A DNA stretch of 9,424 nt from Puniceicoccales bacterium (GTDB lineage Bacteria; Verrucomicrobiota; Verrucomicrobiia; Opitutales; UBA953). This document shows positions 6,689-9,424 of the stretch, piece after piece. The position numbers were made by a program, and so were the translations under genes. A model generated the notes under the pieces. The model did not search any database. It saw only the letters and a program-made list of their open reading frames with translations, and was not told the DNA's origin. The number at the start of each line of letters is the position of its first letter. The first letter of the stretch is position 1. Where the stretch lies: contig JAITXH010000221.1 of the NCBI GenBank assembly GCA_031284845.1, positions 1 to 9,424 of the forward strand, given 5' to 3'.

Positions 6689-7003
6689 TCAGGCCTTAAT
6701 GGACTCGATTTTGAGCACGGAAAGTTCCTGCCGGTGCCCGCGTCGGCGCGCATAGCCTTTGCGCCGGCGGTGTTTGAAAATGCGGATTTTTTCGCCGCGC
6801 TTATTTTCAAGGATTTTTGCTGTGACACTTGCACCATCCACCAGCGGAGTGCCGATTTTGACGTCTGCGCCTTCGCCGACAAGGACGACCCGATCAAGGT
6901 TGATCGTGTCGCCGGCTTTTGTTTCCGGGTAAAGGTTGACGGTGATGATGTCACCTTCTTTGACCGTGAACTGACGGCCTTGCGTAATAATAGTCGCTTT
7001 CAT
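6689..7003 (-). CDS. rplU: 50S ribosomal protein L21
   Basis: L21 binds 23S rRNA in the large subunit. The 104-residue product has the family length (about 103). It starts MKATIITQGRQFTVKEGDII (1-20) and contains LDRVVLVGEGADVKIGTPLV (35-54). It ends with the highly conserved basic block FKHRRRKGYARRRGHRQELS (75-94) and the terminal VLKIESIKA. The frame is open to 7150, but the extra 49 residues do not resemble L21 and would overlap the divergent yidC start, so the ATG at 7001-7003 is chosen. It is the first gene of the rplU-rpmA unit and faces away from yidC. No Shine-Dalgarno motif precedes it: the bases before the ATG are C-rich, then ACAAACGAAGTC. Confidence 0.97.
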   Translation of the reverse strand: MKATIITQGRQFTVKEGDIITVNLYPETKAGDTINLDRVVLVGEGADVKIGTPLVDGASVTAKILENKRGEKIRIFKHRRRKGYARRRGHRQELSVLKIESIKA

Positions 7004-7131
7004 GACTTCGTTTGTGAGGGGGGGCGAGAAAAGGCGGAGAGCGAGGGAATGCAAGCCAGTTTTTGCAAATTTTTTGTTTTTTTGCTTTCGCATTGCCCAA
7101 GAGTCCTTTTTCTCCCCGCCTCCGCTCACTA
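7004..7131. promoter_or_regulatory. divergent rplU/yidC promoter region with long A/T tracts
   Basis: This 128-base spacer must drive rplU-rpmA (minus) and yidC (plus). Its most striking part is 7058-7084: runs of five, six and seven T broken by GCAAA and G, flanked by GC-rich sequence. Read on the minus strand these are A-tracts lying about 60-80 bases before rplU. They could act as an UP element or bent DNA for a strong ribosomal-protein promoter. TTGCAA at 7068-7063 (minus) could be a -35, but the matching -10 is poor. No clear promoter for yidC was found. Confidence 0.4.
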
Positions 7132-8985
7132 ATGGATAAAAAGAATACAACCATCGGCATCCTCCTGCTCGCCGCAGCCATCGCGCTCTTCGTATGGGAT
7201 GCCAACCGCCGCGCTAAAATTGCGGAACAATACCCGCAAAGCCAGCCGCCGCCAACGGTTGTCGCGCCGGTGCCGGTAGCCCCGATCCACGCACCCGGCC
7301 TCGCACCTGCGCCCAGTTCTCCCGGCCTCGCACCCGTGGCGCGAAGCACGCCCGCCGCGCCCGTCGAAGGCAAGATCGTCTCTCTGGAAAACGATACCTT
7401 GCGGCTCAACCTCAACACGCACGGGGGGGCCATCCGTAACATCGCTTTGCTCAAACACGCCGATGTGCTCAAACACCGCAAAGATCCGGCAGAGCATCCC
7501 TACCTCTTCAACGGAGACGGGGCAGTGCCCGCACTTTCCTTCAGCACAGACGGCGCAGGCGGTGTCCCGGTGGAATGGGCACCCTCATTTTCCGTCGTCA
7601 AATCCGAACCGGGGCACAGCATAGCGCTTGCCGCGACACAAGACGGGCTGGCCATCACCCGCATCTATACGCTCGCCGCAAAAGAAAATGACCCCCACGT
7701 CGTCAATGTGCGCACCACCTTCCGCGCCGTCGGCCCGGCACCCGTCGCCGCCTTTACCTTGCGGCTCAACATGGGGGCACTGCCGCCGACCAAGGGCGAT
7801 GTGGCACACCAGTTCCTCGGCATCGCCTCTTACGATGGCACATCATTTAGTAAGACGAGCCTCAGCGACCTCTCCGAAAAAGCTTTCATACGTGTCCCGC
7901 GCGGAGTGCAGCCCTGGCAATGGGTGTCGGTGACCAATCAGTATTTCGCCGGCATCTTGCGCTTCGACGAGTCCACGAGTGCCCGCGCTACAGACCTCCA
8001 CGTCAGCCCGCTCTACCGCGCCGCCGCGCCCGGACAAGCTGCCGCCACTGGAGCCTACACGTTGACGGGCGATGTCGGGTTTTACATCCCGGCGCTTCAG
8101 CCCGGGCAGGAAGTCACGCTCGGTGCCGATTATTTCGTCGGCCCCCGCGAATACACACGTCTTGCCAATCTCGGCGGTGGACAGGAGAAAGCAGTCCAAT
8201 TCGCCAAGCTCTATTTCATTTCGGTGGATTTTCTTTGCAAAGTCTTCGTCGTCACTCTCGCCGGCCTGCATTCCATCCTGCCCGATGTGGTCTGGGCGTG
8301 GGGCCTCGCCATCATCTTACTTACCGTTATTATTAAGGCGCTCACATGGCCTTTGATTACCGCGCAGCAGCGCTCCGCCGAGCGGATGCGCCAGTTTCAG
8401 GGGCCGATGAAGGCCATCCGCGAGAAATACAAGGATGACCCGAAGCGCCAGCAGCAGGAAACGATGAAGCTCTATCAGGAGCACAAGATCAATCCCTTCG
8501 CGGGTTGCCTCCCGGTGCTCATCCAGATCCCGGTCTTCACCGGCCTCTACTTCACCTTCCAGTCGCTCTCCCAACTGCGCTTCCAGTCCTTCCTCTGGAT
8601 AGCCGATCTCTCCATCCCCGATGTCCTCCCCGGACTGGAGGATGTCACCATTTTTGGCATTCCTATCCACATCCTGCCGATACTCGTAGCCGTCACCATG
8701 CTGATTAATATGCGGCTGATGCCGATGCCCAACGTGGAAGGCCAGCAGAAGTTGATATTCTACGGCATGATGATCATCTTCCCGGTATTTTGCTACGGAA
8801 TGCCAGCGGCGCTCATGCTTTACTACTCCGTGCAAAACGTGCTCACCATATTCCAGACCCTCATCACACGGCGGCGTTTCCAGAGGGAAGCCGCACTCGT
8901 GAGCACAGATGGCGGCAAAGTCACCGTCCTCCTGCCCGACAGCCCGTCCGGCGGCAAAAAGAAAAAAGACAAACGGAAATCTTAA
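7132..8985 (+). CDS. yidC: membrane protein insertase YidC
   Basis: YidC inserts and folds inner-membrane proteins, alone or with SecYEG. The 617 residues follow the Gram-negative plan. TM1 is IGILLLAAAIALFVW (8-22). A Pro/Ala-rich linker (38-78) and the periplasmic beta-sandwich domain (about 80-340) follow. The conserved five-helix core runs from about 360 to 585. In it, LLTVIIKALTWPL (396-408) carries K402 where E. coli has its groove arginine R366. A charged cytoplasmic hairpin follows (MKAIREKYKDDPKRQQQE, 426-443), then HKINPFAGCLPVLIQIPVF (451-469) and the last helices at 510-530 and 540-578. The tail GGKKKKDKRKS (607-617) is very basic, as in YidC proteins thought to contact the ribosome. 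The ATG at 7132 is chosen over ATG 7063, which would put hydrophobic non-family residues before MDKKN. The gene stands outside the usual rpmH-rnpA-yidC cluster. Confidence 0.97.
   Translation: MDKKNTTIGILLLAAAIALFVWDANRRAKIAEQYPQSQPPPTVVAPVPVAPIHAPGLAPAPSSPGLAPVARSTPAAPVEGKIVSLENDTLRLNLNTHGGAIRNIALLKHADVLKHRKDPAEHPYLFNGDGAVPALSFSTDGAGGVPVEWAPSFSVVKSEPGHSIALAATQDGLAITRIYTLAAKENDPHVVNVRTTFRAVGPAPVAAFTLRLNMGALPPTKGDVAHQFLGIASYDGTSFSKTSLSDLSEKAFIRVPRGVQPWQWVSVTNQYFAGILRFDESTSARATDLHVSPLYRAAAPGQAAATGAYTLTGDVGFYIPALQPGQEVTLGADYFVGPREYTRLANLGGGQEKAVQFAKLYFISVDFLCKVFVVTLAGLHSILPDVVWAWGLAIILLTVIIKALTWPLITAQQRSAERMRQFQGPMKAIREKYKDDPKRQQQETMKLYQEHKINPFAGCLPVLIQIPVFTGLYFTFQSLSQLRFQSFLWIADLSIPDVLPGLEDVTIFGIPIHILPILVAVTMLINMRLMPMPNVEGQQKLIFYGMMIIFPVFCYGMPAALMLYYSVQNVLTIFQTLITRRRFQREAALVSTDGGKVTVLLPDSPSGGKKKKDKRKS
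7294..7334 (+). repeat. 14-bp direct repeat in the yidC linker
   Basis: CCCGGCCTCGCACC occurs at 7294-7307 and 7321-7334, a 27-base period. In YidC it encodes a doubled PGLAP (residues 55-59 and 64-68) in the Pro/Ala-rich linker between TM1 and the periplasmic domain. It is probably a small in-frame duplication with no functional meaning beyond linker length. Confidence 0.6.
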
Positions 8986-9033
8986 CGCCTGTTTACAATC
9001 TTTTGAGAAACACGCTGCACCGCGTATCAGGAG

Positions 9034-9068
9034 CACGGCATTAAGGTCATTAAGTACCTTAGGCCGTG
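9034..9068 (+). other. strong bulged stem-loop downstream of yidC
   Basis: CACGGC (9034-9039) pairs with GCCGTG (9063-9068). After one bulged A (9040), TTAAGGT (9041-9047) pairs with ACCTTAG (9056-9062) through one T-G pair. The loop is CATTAAGT (9048-9055). A 13-bp stem of this kind is the most stable local structure in the intergenic DNA. It starts 48 bases past the yidC stop. No T-run follows on either strand, so it is not a canonical intrinsic terminator. It could be a Rho-assisted 3' end, an RNA-stability element or a dispersed repeat. Confidence 0.6.
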
Positions 9069-9123
9069 AAAGTGAGTTCGCGCCTTTCCCCGGTGCAAAT
9101 GTCACCACAAGCAGCATGGAAAG

Positions 9124-9146
9124 CACAATGTGAAATTATTGTGAAA
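9124..9146 (+). promoter_or_regulatory. operator-like inverted and direct repeat upstream of the secreted-protein gene
   Basis: CACAAT (9124-9129) and ATTGTG (9138-9143) form a perfect inverted repeat with an 8-base spacer. The same stretch also holds TGTGAAA twice (9129-9135 and 9140-9146), 11 bases apart, which is one helical turn. The AT-rich setting about 65-85 bases before the next start suits a regulator binding site. No regulator is known and the match could be chance. I found no convincing -35/-10 pair between it and the ATG. Confidence 0.3.
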
Positions 9147-9209
9147 AATATTGCCTTACCCGCCTCTGCCCTTTTTCTGCCGCACCGAATACATCATTCT
9201 TTATCCCAA

Positions 9210-9424
9210 ATGAAAAAACTGACTCACTTTGCAGCACGCCTCTTGCTGCACCTCACGCTGTTCTTCGCCTTTGTCGGCGGAGCCGATAAACTAAGCGCCC
9301 AAACCGGCACTTGGTATTTCACCGGACTGGAGAACTCGTTCGCCGGTTCCAGCAGCAGCCCCCCTCGACACATTGAAGACAAACTGACGATTTCCCAATC
9401 GGGAGATTCCTACACCATCGCTTA
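9210..9424 (+). CDS. exported protein of unknown function (partial, C-terminus beyond right edge)
   Basis: Seventy-one residues are visible before the window ends, with no stop. The protein begins MKKLTHFAARLLLHLTLFFA: a basic N-terminus, then a hydrophobic core at about 11-25, and a likely signal-peptidase site after LSA (28-30). The mature part would begin QTGTWYFTGLENSF, then a Ser/Pro stretch (SSSSPPRH) and DKLTISQSGDSYTIA (57-71). The last pattern, a beta-strand pair with Gly-Asp turn, is common in small lipocalin-like or other beta-barrel periplasmic proteins. That is weak evidence and I assign no function. The ATG at 9210 is the first codon giving a full signal peptide; no Shine-Dalgarno motif precedes it. 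It sits 224 bases after yidC and probably has its own promoter. Confidence 0.7.
   Translation, partial: MKKLTHFAARLLLHLTLFFAFVGGADKLSAQTGTWYFTGLENSFAGSSSSPPRHIEDKLTISQSGDSYTIA

Noticed and set aside
6409..6954. Upstream extension of rpmA to 181 residues
   Set aside because: It overlaps rplU in another frame; L27 begins at its normal MATKKGGG start.
8317..9126. Minus-strand frame of 269 residues opposite the end of yidC
   Set aside because: Antisense shadow of the conserved YidC core; no family motif and an odd Glu/His-rich composition.
1..9424. tRNA, CRISPR, insertion sequence, attachment site or phage/defence genes
   Set aside because: No tRNA-like cloverleaf, regular spaced repeats, transposase motifs or defence domains were seen; the gene content is housekeeping and envelope functions.

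Overview
The window is an ordinary chromosomal stretch from a moderately GC-rich Gram-negative bacterium. My best guess is a verrucomicrobium near Opitutaceae (inference). The reasons are the PA14 protein with a short N-terminal membrane anchor and a Gly-rich linker, a YidC with a large periplasmic domain, and the absence of Shine-Dalgarno motifs before all ten starts. There is no rRNA, tRNA, CRISPR array, insertion sequence or phage gene, and no gap between genes exceeds about 225 bases.

Left part (1-3667): ispE (isoprenoid precursor synthesis, cut by the left edge) and radC (JAMM-domain protein) lie on the minus strand. They are divergent from serS (seryl-tRNA synthetase) on the plus strand. 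serS is followed after 16 bases by a RidA-family gene whose product carries an unusual N-terminal membrane segment.

Middle (3674-6285): on the minus strand are a Gfo/Idh/MocA oxidoreductase, possibly of the UDP-GlcNAc 3-dehydrogenase kind, and downstream of it a PA14-domain envelope protein with a TonB-like membrane anchor. The PA14 gene converges on the RidA gene across about 54 bases, with a weak terminator on the minus strand.

Right part (6297-9424): rplU and rpmA (ribosomal proteins L21 and L27) form a minus-strand operon ending in a plausible terminator. A 128-base AT-tract-rich spacer separates them from the divergent yidC (inner-membrane insertase). Beyond yidC lie a strong bulged hairpin, an operator-like repeat, and the start of a gene for an exported protein of unknown function, cut by the right edge.

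Most genes are housekeeping: translation, membrane-protein insertion and isoprenoid synthesis. I see no multi-gene novel system. The points most worth a second look are the TonB-like PA14 protein, the membrane-anchored RidA protein, the uniform lack of Shine-Dalgarno sequences, and the structured yidC downstream region.
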